NCBI GenBank assembly: GCA_029259285.1
Contig: JAPDJB010000162.1
Location: forward strand, 1-5,813
Length of the DNA: 5,813 bases
Direction of reading: 5' to 3'
Source: Candidatus Bathyarchaeota archaeon
Lineage (GTDB): Archaea > Thermoproteota > Bathyarchaeia > TCS64 > B23
The notes beneath the pieces were generated by a model that saw only the letters and a list, made by a program, of their open reading frames with translations, was not told the origin of the DNA and searched no databases. This document shows, one piece after another, positions 1 to 5,666 of this stretch (position 1 is the stretch's first letter; each line of letters starts with the position of its first letter). The position numbers were made by a program, and so were the translations under genes.

Positions 1-146
1 AAGTCAAATGGGTCAAGTGATGAAAGGGAGTCGCCCGGCCCGAACAAGCTTTTATGCGCGGAGGAGCACCCCAGTTTTGAGAAATACGGAGAGGCGATGT
101 ATAAGATCGCGGATTCCGAAATAGGATCTTCGCCCCATCGCTATAC
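1..146. other. Leader region without recognisable gene, upstream of truncated ClC
   Basis: No protein family is recognisable here on either strand. Frame 1 is open from the first base to 285, but its product is rich in Ser and Pro, not hydrophobic, and matches nothing I know. In the frame of the ClC gene a stop lies at 102-104. The ClC-like coding signal becomes clear only at about 126, where the codons read IFAPSLY just before the first ATG of that frame. A TATA-like stretch (49-56) and a purine-rich GGAGAGG just before an ATG at 97 are present, but that ATG is out of frame with ClC. The region could be a contig-edge misjoin, the remains of a decayed gene, or a new upstream region joined to a gene fragment. 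Confidence 0.5.
49..56 (+). promoter_or_regulatory. Possible archaeal TATA box
   Basis: CTTTTATG resembles an archaeal TATA element. A transcript start about 24 bases downstream would fall near 78, followed by GGAGAGG and an ATG at 97. Support is weak: the ATG opens only a short 62-codon frame that is not the ClC frame. Confidence 0.25.
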
Positions 147-857
147 ATGGGTGCGATGTTCGGAGGATTCTTCGCCTCCCTCCTATCAGGGCTCCCCCTC
201 GTCTCGAGGCAGCCTTCGATCTACTACCTCGTCGGCATGGCAGCCCTCTTCGCAGGGGCCGCTAAGGCCCCTCTCACCTGCATAGTGATGCTCCCAGAGA
301 TGACGGACAACTATCATCTACTCCCAGCCCTCATGGTGGTCTGCTCCATGAGCTACTTCGTCTCCTCCCTCCTCATGAGGGGCTCCATCTACACCTTGAA
401 GTTGAGGAGGAGAGGCGTAGAGATAGAGCCCGGCATAGACCCGCTGAAGCTGGTGAAGGTCTCGGAGATCATGACTCCACTCGAGAGGGTTGTAAGCGTC
501 AGGAGGGATACGCCTCTCTCAATACTCCACTTCATGATCCTGGAGTCGAAGCATACGGCCTTCCCCGTGTTAGAAGATGGAAGATTGGTGGGAATCATAA
601 CCCTCAAGCAGCTTAGCGGCCTAGGGCAGGAGGAGATGGAGGAGATGAGGGTTAAGGACATCCTGAGAGGCAGATTGGTGGTCACCTATCCAGATGAGAC
701 GGCCTACGACGTGTTGGAGAAGATGAATCGATTCGACGTTGAGATGCTTCCCGTCGTCGATAGGGCTGATGAGGGAAAACTTCTAGGGGTTGTCTCGAAG
801 AGGGATACGCTGAACGCCATCATCCTAGGTAGGAGGAAGATGAGGCTTCTGGAGTAG
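147..857 (+). CDS. ClC-family chloride channel/antiporter, C-terminal fragment with tandem CBS domains
   Basis: ClC proteins are membrane dimers that move chloride, often in exchange for protons. Full-length members with CBS domains have roughly 550-600 residues; only the last 236 are here. Counting from ATG 147, residues 1-20 continue the conserved FAPSL-x-MGAMFGG segment, whose first part (IFAPSLY) is encoded at 126-146 before the ATG. Residues 26-78 hold the last membrane helices with the typical LVGMAALFAGAAKAPLT and EMTDNYHLLP motifs. Two CBS domains follow at about 106-156 and 168-226 (EIMTPLERVVSV, then VKDIL with LPVVD and GVVSKRD), a module that commonly binds adenine nucleotides and gates transport. 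Missing are helices A to M, including the selectivity motifs GSGIP and GREGP. ATG 147 has no Shine-Dalgarno and cuts a conserved motif, so it is only the first possible start. A 51-base gap separates it from the co-directional NUDIX gene. It is likely a pseudogene or an assembly-truncated gene; family assignment is secure. Confidence 0.85.
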   Translation: MGAMFGGFFASLLSGLPLVSRQPSIYYLVGMAALFAGAAKAPLTCIVMLPEMTDNYHLLPALMVVCSMSYFVSSLLMRGSIYTLKLRRRGVEIEPGIDPLKLVKVSEIMTPLERVVSVRRDTPLSILHFMILESKHTAFPVLEDGRLVGIITLKQLSGLGQEEMEEMRVKDILRGRLVVTYPDETAYDVLEKMNRFDVEMLPVVDRADEGKLLGVVSKRDTLNAIILGRRKMRLLE

Positions 858-908
858 TGTCGCTCCATAGACAAGGCTAAATCACCGGTAGGATCCTATG
901 ATGATGGC

Positions 909-1430
909 TTGAGGACACCACACATCAGGTTGAACCCAGTATCAGAGATCGAAGCCGAGGCCGCCGTGGCCGTCATCCTCAAACCAGCCATGGAAGACCT
1001 GGAGGTTCTATTGGTTAGGAGAGCATTCAACCCCTCGGATCCATGGTCTGGAGACATCGCCTTCCCAGGTGGACGGAGGAGGGGAAAGGAAACCCTAATC
1101 GAGACGGCAGTGAGGGAGGCCTGGGAGGAGATAGGTGTAGACCTAAAGCTATGTGAAACCCTTGGAACCTTAGATATCTCCACATCGAGGAGGGCGCCTG
1201 AGCTGAGGGTTCTACCCTTCGTCTACCTCTGCGACCGCGAGCTTGAGATCAGGTTGAATGAGGAGCTCTCCAGCTACTTCTGGATCCCCCTGAGGAGGCT
1301 GAGGAGCTCCAGGGGTCATGCGATCATCGAGGGCGTAGAGAATCCAGCCTTCATCTTGGAGGAGGGGGTGGTCTGGGGCCTCACCTATAGGATGCTGGAG
1401 GATCTATTAAGCAGGGTGGAGTCAGCTTAG
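909..1430 (+). CDS. NUDIX hydrolase, CoA-pyrophosphatase-like
   Basis: NUDIX enzymes hydrolyse nucleoside diphosphates linked to another moiety, using divalent metal, in the cytoplasm. The 173-residue product has a perfect NUDIX box at residues 55-77: G55, E61, R69-E70, E73-E74, G76, fitting GX5EX7REXXEEXG. Just before it, LLVRRA, SGDIAFPGG and the early GG place it nearer the CoA pyrophosphatase (NUDT7/8, YeaB) type than the small MutT type, although the specificity-defining UPF0035 motif is not clearly complete. Substrate is therefore inferred, not shown. The frame is open from 858, but the first plausible start is the TTG at 909; an ATG pair at 901-906 is out of frame and hits a stop. The gene lies 51 bases after the ClC fragment on the same strand, so co-transcription is possible. 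Its stop overlaps the end of convergent sucD by 9 bases. Length is normal for a single-domain NUDIX protein. Confidence 0.88.
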   Translation: MRTPHIRLNPVSEIEAEAAVAVILKPAMEDLEVLLVRRAFNPSDPWSGDIAFPGGRRRGKETLIETAVREAWEEIGVDLKLCETLGTLDISTSRRAPELRVLPFVYLCDRELEIRLNEELSSYFWIPLRRLRSSRGHAIIEGVENPAFILEEGVVWGLTYRMLEDLLSRVESA

Positions 1431-2291
1431 AAGCCTCTTTAGGAGGCTGGCCACGTCGCTGGGCTTCTCCGCCACCGGCACCTCCGCGGATTCCAGGGCC
1501 TCTATCTTGCTTCTGGCGGTTCCCCTCTCCCCCTGTATTATGGCTCCCGCATGACCCATGCGCTTACCTGGTATGGCTGTTCTACCCGCTATGTAGGCGA
1601 CAGCTGGCTTCGTGAAGCCTCCTTCGGCTATGAATTCAGCGGCTCTCTCCTCAGCGTCCCCTCCGATCTCGCCTATTAGAACCACCGCATCGGTTTGGGG
1701 ATCCTCCTCAAACCATCTCAGGGCGTCGATGAAGTCCAGGCCCGTTATGGGGTCTCCACCTAGGCCGACGCAGGTGGACTCGCCGAGGCCGATGCGGGAT
1801 ATGTGATCCGCGATCTCGTAGGTGAGGGTTCCACTCCTAGAGATTATGCCTACCCTTCCTCTGGTGAAGACTCTCGCTGGCATGATGCCCAGCTTACACT
1901 CCCCCACCTTAATCACCCCTGGGGTGTTAGGCCCTATGATGGTTATGTCGCTCCTCCTAGCCCTAGCTACGAACTCCATCGTATCCCTGATCGGAATCCC
2001 CTCGGTGATGACGACTATTGGATCGAGGCCGGCGTCCAGAGCCTCATAGACGGCGTCGGGGGCGTATGGAGCTGGGACGAAGATTATAGAGGCGTCGATC
2101 CTATGTTCAAGGGCCTCAGCGATGGTGTCATAGACGGGGACACCCTCAACGCTTTCACCCCCCTTACCTGGGGTGACTCCGGCGACTAGCTTGGTTCCAT
2201 ACTCCAGCATGAGCCTCGTATGGAATCTCCCCTGTCTCCCAGTGATGCCCTGGACGACGACTCTAGTCTCAGCATCTACGAATCTCACCAT
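1422..2291 (-). CDS. sucD: Succinate-CoA ligase (ADP/GDP-forming) subunit alpha
   Basis: The alpha subunit binds CoA and carries the phosphorylated histidine in the reversible reaction succinate + CoA + NTP to succinyl-CoA + NDP + phosphate. The 289-residue product has the CoA-binding GITGRQG (15-21) and PGKGG (41-45), SRSGTLTYE (151-159), GGDP (178-181), and the active-site GHAGAI with H247. Length is full for the family (about 290). Two ATGs are possible: 2297, which overlaps the sucC stop as ATGA, and 2291. I prefer 2291 because GGGAGG ends 8 bases before it but only 2 before the other, and because MVRFVDAETRV aligns with the usual SucD start (M-x-x-x-VD-x-x-TRV). It is translationally linked to sucC, 2 bases downstream of it (or overlapping by 4). 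All catalytic features look intact. Very secure. Confidence 0.97.
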   Translation of the reverse strand: MVRFVDAETRVVVQGITGRQGRFHTRLMLEYGTKLVAGVTPGKGGESVEGVPVYDTIAEALEHRIDASIIFVPAPYAPDAVYEALDAGLDPIVVITEGIPIRDTMEFVARARRSDITIIGPNTPGVIKVGECKLGIMPARVFTRGRVGIISRSGTLTYEIADHISRIGLGESTCVGLGGDPITGLDFIDALRWFEEDPQTDAVVLIGEIGGDAEERAAEFIAEGGFTKPAVAYIAGRTAIPGKRMGHAGAIIQGERGTARSKIEALESAEVPVAEKPSDVASLLKRLLS

Positions 2292-2293
2292 GT

Positions 2294-3436
2294 TCATCGC
2301 CTCCCTAGGAGTGATACCACCCTCTCAGCCGCCTCCTCCATGCTGTCCAGGCAGTGGATGCCAGCCTCCTCCAGGAGCATCCTCCCCTCCTCCTCCCGTG
2401 TGCCGATCATCCTTACAACCATCGGCTTCTCCACGCCGGTCTTCTCCCTCGCAGCTATGACGCCTCTCGCCACCTCATCGCAGCGTGTGATGCCTCCAAG
2501 GATGTTAATGAAGATGGCCCTCACCCTGGGATCGGTCAGGAGAAATGAGACGGCCATCTCCACCCTTTCAGCTGGAGCTCCTCCACCTAAGTCGAGGAAG
2601 TTAGCTGGCTTCCCCCCATAGAGCTGGACGGTGTCGAGGGTGGCCATGGTGAGGCCGGCCCCGTTGCCGATGATGCCTATATCGCCGTCCAGCTCGACGT
2701 AGGTTAGGCCGAGCCGCTTGGCTTCCCTCTCCCTCTCGGTGAGGTCTAGGAGTTCACTCTCCCCGAAGCGCTCCAGTAGATCTCTATGCCTCCATAGGGC
2801 GTTGTCATCGATGTTGAGCCTCGCATCCGCGGCCATCAGGCCTTCGGGCGTGACCGCGAGGGGGTTTATCTCCGTCAATTCGGCATCCATCTCCACCGCC
2901 AATCTATACAGCTTAACAAGAATGTCAGCAGCCGTCAGCATCCCCCTCCCTTCAAGGCCGATCTGCTTCACCATCCACCTCGCCTGATGAGGTCTAAGCC
3001 CCTCCAGTGGGTCTATGGTCAACCTTATGATCCTCTCAGGCGTCCTCGCAGCCACCTCCTCTATCTCAACTCCCCCCTCGGAGGTGGCGAGGGCGGTGTA
3101 GGCCCTGCTGCTCCTGTCGACGACGACGCCGAGGTATAATTCCCTCTCTATGTTGAGCCTCTCCTCCACCAATACCTCCCTCACCTCCACGTCTCTAATG
3201 GTGCTTCCCAGCAGTCTTCCAGCGGCCTCCTCAGCCTCCTCCGGCGTCTCAGCGAAGAGTATACCCCCAGCCTTACCCCTCCCGCCGACGGGTATCTGAG
3301 CCTTTACGGCCACAGGCTGAGCGATCTTCTCCGCCACCTCCCTCGCCTCATCAGGCGTCGAGGCAATCCTCCCCTCAGGGGTTGGTATCCCATAATCTCT
3401 GAAGACCTCCTTAGCCTCCCACTCCAGTAGCCTCAA
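2294..3436 (-). CDS. sucC: Succinate-CoA ligase (ADP/GDP-forming) subunit beta
   Basis: The beta subunit binds nucleotide and succinate and partners SucD in the TCA cycle or substrate-level phosphorylation. From the chosen start it has 380 residues, the usual length. The ATP-grasp part shows VKAQIPVGGRGKAGG (44-58), TEINPLAV (188-195) and MAADARLNIDDNAL (201-214). The C-terminal ligase-CoA domain shows GNGAGLTMATLD (257-268), LDLGGGA (281-287) and the NILGGITRCD region (311-320). The start is the TTG at 3436: MRLLEWEAKEVFRDYG matches the family N-terminus, and GGTGA sits a few bases upstream. A longer frame to an ATG at 3565 would run through the intergenic promoter region and the opposite gene, and is not credible. 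A GTG at 3445 is a weaker alternative. It is the first gene of a two-gene operon with sucD and is divergent from the pyrophosphatase-like gene, with 83 bases between them. Confidence 0.95.
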   Translation of the reverse strand: MRLLEWEAKEVFRDYGIPTPEGRIASTPDEAREVAEKIAQPVAVKAQIPVGGRGKAGGILFAETPEEAEEAAGRLLGSTIRDVEVREVLVEERLNIERELYLGVVVDRSSRAYTALATSEGGVEIEEVAARTPERIIRLTIDPLEGLRPHQARWMVKQIGLEGRGMLTAADILVKLYRLAVEMDAELTEINPLAVTPEGLMAADARLNIDDNALWRHRDLLERFGESELLDLTEREREAKRLGLTYVELDGDIGIIGNGAGLTMATLDTVQLYGGKPANFLDLGGGAPAERVEMAVSFLLTDPRVRAIFINILGGITRCDEVARGVIAAREKTGVEKPMVVRMIGTREEEGRMLLEEAGIHCLDSMEEAAERVVSLLGRR

Positions 3437-3470
3437 CTCCCTCACCCTCCACTGCGCTCTGATAGAAACG

Positions 3471-3480
3471 CTTTTTTTAA
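3471..3480 (+). promoter_or_regulatory. Probable TATA box for the pyrophosphatase-like gene
   Basis: CTTTTTTTAA is preceded by GAAACG, a fair match to an archaeal BRE followed by a TATA element. A start about 24 bases downstream would be near 3500, giving a leader of about 20 bases before ATG 3520. A TATAAAA at 3485-3491 is an alternative for the same strand. Confidence 0.5.
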
Positions 3481-3484
3481 GGGC

Positions 3485-3491
3485 TATAAAA
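3485..3491 (-). promoter_or_regulatory. Probable TATA box for sucCD
   Basis: Read on the minus strand this is TTTTATA. A start about 24 bases away would fall near 3463, giving a leader of about 27 bases that holds the GGTGA before the TTG start of sucC. The A-rich stretch at 3471-3480 (minus TTAAAAAAAG) is an alternative, giving a leader of about 14 bases. Either choice puts the two opposing promoters within one TBP/TFB footprint of each other. Confidence 0.5.
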
Positions 3492-3519
3492 TGTGTGAGA
3501 GTTAGCTGCGGGGGATGGG

Positions 3520-4065
3520 ATGATCCATCTGATATTGATACCCGCCGCAGCGGGCTTGGCGACATTCATCTGCGTCGGCATAGTCTACATGATGGTTAAA
3601 CGGGAGGATGAGGGCACTGAGAGGATGAGGGAGATAGCGGGCTTCATCAGGGAGGGGGCCTGGGCCTTCCTGAATAGAGAGATGAAGACCATCAGCTACT
3701 TCATCGTCGCCCTCTCATTGCTACTGCTCATCGTCTTCTGGCCCCGATGGCAGATCGCCTTCGGCTTCATTCTAGGCCCCTGGTGCCTCGCAGCCTTCCT
3801 CATCTCCACAACCATTGTGGGCGCCCTACTGGCGACCTACATGTTCAACTCTGGAGCCATCTATGATAACGCGAAGAAGTATATCGAGGACGGCCACTTC
3901 GGAGGTAAGAACACGCCGGCCCATCACAACGCCGTCATCGGCGACACCTTTGGAGACCCCCTGAAGGATACGGCTGGGCCGAGTCTACACATCCTAATAA
4001 AGCTGGTGAGCATCGTCTCCATAATGCTGCTACCCCTCTTCCTCGCCTACTCCCTCATCCCCTAG
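3520..4065 (+). CDS. Membrane-bound pyrophosphatase-like protein with large in-frame internal deletion
   Basis: Membrane-bound pyrophosphatases (HppA) couple PPi hydrolysis to H+ or Na+ pumping and have about 650-750 residues and 16 membrane helices. This product has 181. Residues 1-86 look like the family N-terminus: helix 1 (3-26), the conserved MREIAGFIREGAWAFLNRE (36-54), helix 2 (57-75) and the start of helix 3 with WQIAFGFILG. From about residue 87 it switches to the family C-terminus: a helix (88-109), then YDNAKKYIEDG (115-125), GDTFGDPLKDTAGPS (141-155), ILIKL (158-162) and a last helix. The C-terminal PPi/Mg ligands (Asp and Lys of DNAKK, the three Asp of GDT-GDP-KDT, Lys of LIKL) are kept. 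The DVGADLVGKVE metal site and the ion gate are in the missing middle. Two positions differ from the usual motif: AHHNAV for AHKAAV and SLHIL for SLNIL. Pumping activity is not expected. It could be a pseudogene, a mini-protein or an assembly collapse. Its 3' end overlaps the convergent metallo-beta-lactamase gene by 36 bases. Confidence 0.85.
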   Translation: MIHLILIPAAAGLATFICVGIVYMMVKREDEGTERMREIAGFIREGAWAFLNREMKTISYFIVALSLLLLIVFWPRWQIAFGFILGPWCLAAFLISTTIVGALLATYMFNSGAIYDNAKKYIEDGHFGGKNTPAHHNAVIGDTFGDPLKDTAGPSLHILIKLVSIVSIMLLPLFLAYSLIP

Positions 4066-5022
4066 AGGCAGAGACTCCTCCACCCATCTCATCCATACAT
4101 CCTCCAATATGCCTACATCCACTGCCTTCTTCAACGCCTCCGTGAGGTCTTCACCCTCGAAGCGGCTCCACTCTCTCCATCTAGTAGGCCCATGGGCCTC
4201 ATAGGCTTCGAGAACCTTGGGTCTTAGACCCATAAGCTCGGCAGCCGTGCAGACCCTCCTATCAAGCTCCCTCGCCTTCAGGTAGACGAGGTGGAGGAAC
4301 TCCGGATACCGGTAATCCCTCACCAGGTGGTGGTCGAGGACTATGGTCTCAGCCCTAGACTCCTCGATGATGTGGCAGAGGTTGACGATGCTCCTGGCGA
4401 GGTTATAATATGCGAATATGAAGCCTAGGAGGTAGGTTGGAGGGCCGTCGATGATGAGTATGTCTGGGTTGACCTCGATGATCTCATCGGCCACCTCCCT
4501 CAATACGGGGCCATCTACATCGGAGGTGTGGAGTAGACGCCTCTCACCGTCGTCTATTGCGACCATGATGACGTAGCCCAGCTTGGAATCCTCAACTCCA
4601 TGCCAGTGGGGTTTAGAAAACCTGATCTCCGTCGAGCCGATGGTGAAGGCCTCACCGTCGGCCACCTCGACGTCGGCCTCCAGATCCTCCAGGAGCCTAC
4701 CAGCCCTCCACCTCTGGGAGCGGTTGATGCTATGCTCAGGGTCTTTAATCAGGAGACGCTTACCCCGATAGAGCCTCTGATCCGGTATGTGGTGATCATA
4801 GTGGTAGTGGGTTATGGCGATGACATCGGCATCTGAGCAGGCCCTCCTGATCTCAGCCTCATACCGCCGCCTCAGAGCCCTCCGCTCCTCCCTTGGAAGT
4901 GGGAAGGATGGCCTCTCGGAGGCTATTCCAGGGTCTACGACTATGACGGCATCCCGAGTCTCAACCCTAATACAGCTCGACTTAACGCCGTAGGAGTCGA
5001 AGGCGACGTATCTAACCCTCAA
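4030..5022 (-). CDS. UPF0282-type metallo-beta-lactamase-fold hydrolase
   Basis: This is a predicted cytoplasmic metal-dependent hydrolase of the archaeal UPF0282/COG2248 group; its substrate is unknown to me. The 330-residue product has the fold's metal motif as THYHYDHH (71-78: H72, H74, D76, H77), then KPHWHG (137-142, H139 and H141), TSDVDG (166-171) and LDHHLVRD (229-236), giving a plausible two-metal site. An early VVDPG (28-32) is the usual beta-strand turn. Start is TTG 5022: MRVRYVAFDSYGVKSSC fits the family N-terminus, and a TATA box at 5046-5051 on the minus strand puts the transcript start within a base or two, so the mRNA may be leaderless. The last dozen residues (GDEGVGEEEG) are acidic, look non-globular and are encoded opposite the end of the pyrophosphatase-like gene. 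It is divergent from the cysteine-rich protein gene across 67 bases. Family is secure; function is not. Confidence 0.87.
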   Translation of the reverse strand: MRVRYVAFDSYGVKSSCIRVETRDAVIVVDPGIASERPSFPLPREERRALRRRYEAEIRRACSDADVIAITHYHYDHHIPDQRLYRGKRLLIKDPEHSINRSQRWRAGRLLEDLEADVEVADGEAFTIGSTEIRFSKPHWHGVEDSKLGYVIMVAIDDGERRLLHTSDVDGPVLREVADEIIEVNPDILIIDGPPTYLLGFIFAYYNLARSIVNLCHIIEESRAETIVLDHHLVRDYRYPEFLHLVYLKARELDRRVCTAAELMGLRPKVLEAYEAHGPTRWREWSRFEGEDLTEALKKAVDVGILEDVWMRWVEESLPLGDEGVGEEEG

Positions 5023-5045
5023 CCCAATTCACGATCAGAGAATTG

Positions 5046-5051
5046 ATATAA
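5046..5051 (-). promoter_or_regulatory. TATA box for the metallo-beta-lactamase gene
   Basis: TTATAT on the minus strand is centred about 26 bases before the TTG start at 5022, the spacing expected for a leaderless archaeal transcript. It lies in the left arm of the inverted repeat. Confidence 0.6.
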
Positions 5052-5062
5052 GTGGTGGCCAC

Positions 5063-5068
5063 TTATAT
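5063..5068 (+). promoter_or_regulatory. TATA box for the cysteine-rich protein gene
   Basis: TTATAT on the plus strand lies in the right arm of the inverted repeat. Its centre is about 25 bases before the TTG at 5090 and 34 before the ATG at 5099. A second AT-rich site, TTTAAA near 5080, is too close to the gene to serve. Confidence 0.6.
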
Positions 5069-5089
5069 CGATCCACAGGTTTAAAGGGG

Positions 5090-5590
5090 TTGAGCGGGAT
5101 GGCTGAGGGCTATACAAGGACCTATGCCCATGATGTTAAGAAGGCTGGGAGGGTTGGGGAGTTTCTACGTATCTGGATAAGGGGGGTGGTTGAGGGCCTT
5201 AACGAGGTTGAGGAGGAAACAGCCAAGAAGATTCTAAGGAGATGCGGGGAGAACTGCCTAAAGCTATTCCTCGAGATACATGGACTCGACCTGGCATCAT
5301 ACGACCTCGATTCACTAGTCGCAAAGCTGGATGAGGGCATAGTCACAACGGGGAATAGATGCGAAAGGAGGGGTGACACAATCATCTACGAGTTCAAACC
5401 GAAGCGATGTGAATGCCCACTGGTATCCGAGAACATCGTGAAGCTGACTCCAAGGCTATGCTCAACATGCTTCACAAACTGGCTTGAATACCTGTTCGGA
5501 GCAGTCTCCAAGAGAGATGTCAAGGCGGAGCTTATAGAAAGCCTTGCAACAGGAGCCGACAAATGCGCCTTCAGAATACAGCTTAGCTGA
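5090..5590 (+). CDS. Uncharacterised cysteine-rich protein, resembles DUF6144/V4R-like C-terminal pattern
   Basis: Function unknown. The 166-residue protein is soluble, with no signal peptide or membrane helix. Eight cysteines are arranged as CGENC (52-56), C91, CEC (107-109), CSTC (124-127) and C159. The order K-x-CG-x3-C, then a conserved-looking KRCECPLV, a CSTCFTNWLEYLF segment and a terminal ELIESLATGADKCAFRI resembles, from memory, small archaeal and Chloroflexi proteins grouped as DUF6144; the last GxxxCxFxI motif also recalls V4R-type sensor domains. Clustered Cys suggest Zn or Fe-S binding, which is inference. Start: TTG 5090 suits a leaderless transcript from the TATA box at 5063-5068. 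ATG 5099, in frame (MAEGYTRTYAHD), is an equally fair choice and would give 163 residues. It is divergent from the metallo-beta-lactamase gene and shares its palindromic promoter. That the gene is real is supported by its codon use, length and motif density. Confidence 0.75.
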   Translation: MSGMAEGYTRTYAHDVKKAGRVGEFLRIWIRGVVEGLNEVEEETAKKILRRCGENCLKLFLEIHGLDLASYDLDSLVAKLDEGIVTTGNRCERRGDTIIYEFKPKRCECPLVSENIVKLTPRLCSTCFTNWLEYLFGAVSKRDVKAELIESLATGADKCAFRIQLS

Positions 5591-5630
5591 GGCGGGCACA
5601 TCTAATATAGGAAACTCCCCCATCACACTC

Positions 5631-5650
5631 CCCAAAACAACCCAAAAGAC
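5631..5650 (-). terminator. Possible T-rich terminator after tRNA-Leu
   Basis: On the minus strand, two TTTT runs (CTTTTGGG and TTGTTTTGGG) lie about 17-36 bases beyond the tRNA 3' end. Archaeal polymerase stops at such U-rich runs without needing a hairpin. Support is modest because the runs are short. Confidence 0.3.
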
Positions 5651-5666
5651 CATAAATCAACTAATT

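Larger units (their letters stand above)
5045..5069. repeat. Perfect 11-bp inverted repeat in divergent intergenic region
   Basis: GATATAAGTGG at 5045-5055 and CCACTTATATC at 5059-5069 are exact reverse complements separated by TGG. Each arm contains a TATA box (CTTATATC) pointing outward, so the palindrome doubles as two back-to-back core promoters. It could also be the operator of a dimeric regulator. The symmetry is seen directly; the roles are inferred. Confidence 0.85.

Noticed and set aside
17..23. GTGATGA as C box of a C/D guide RNA (also ATGATGA at 898-904)
   Set aside because: No CTGA D box at a suitable distance on the same strand and no flanking terminal stem, so chance matches.
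1803..2189. 128-codon plus-strand open frame inside sucD
   Set aside because: It is the antisense shadow of a strongly conserved gene; composition is unlike a protein and no motif is visible. Similar antisense frames inside sucC and the hydrolase gene were dropped for the same reason.
3437..3565. 43-residue N-terminal extension of SucC to an ATG at 3565
   Set aside because: It would run across the promoter region and into the opposite gene. SucC homologues start at the MRLLEWEAKE region, and a GGTGA precedes the TTG at 3436.
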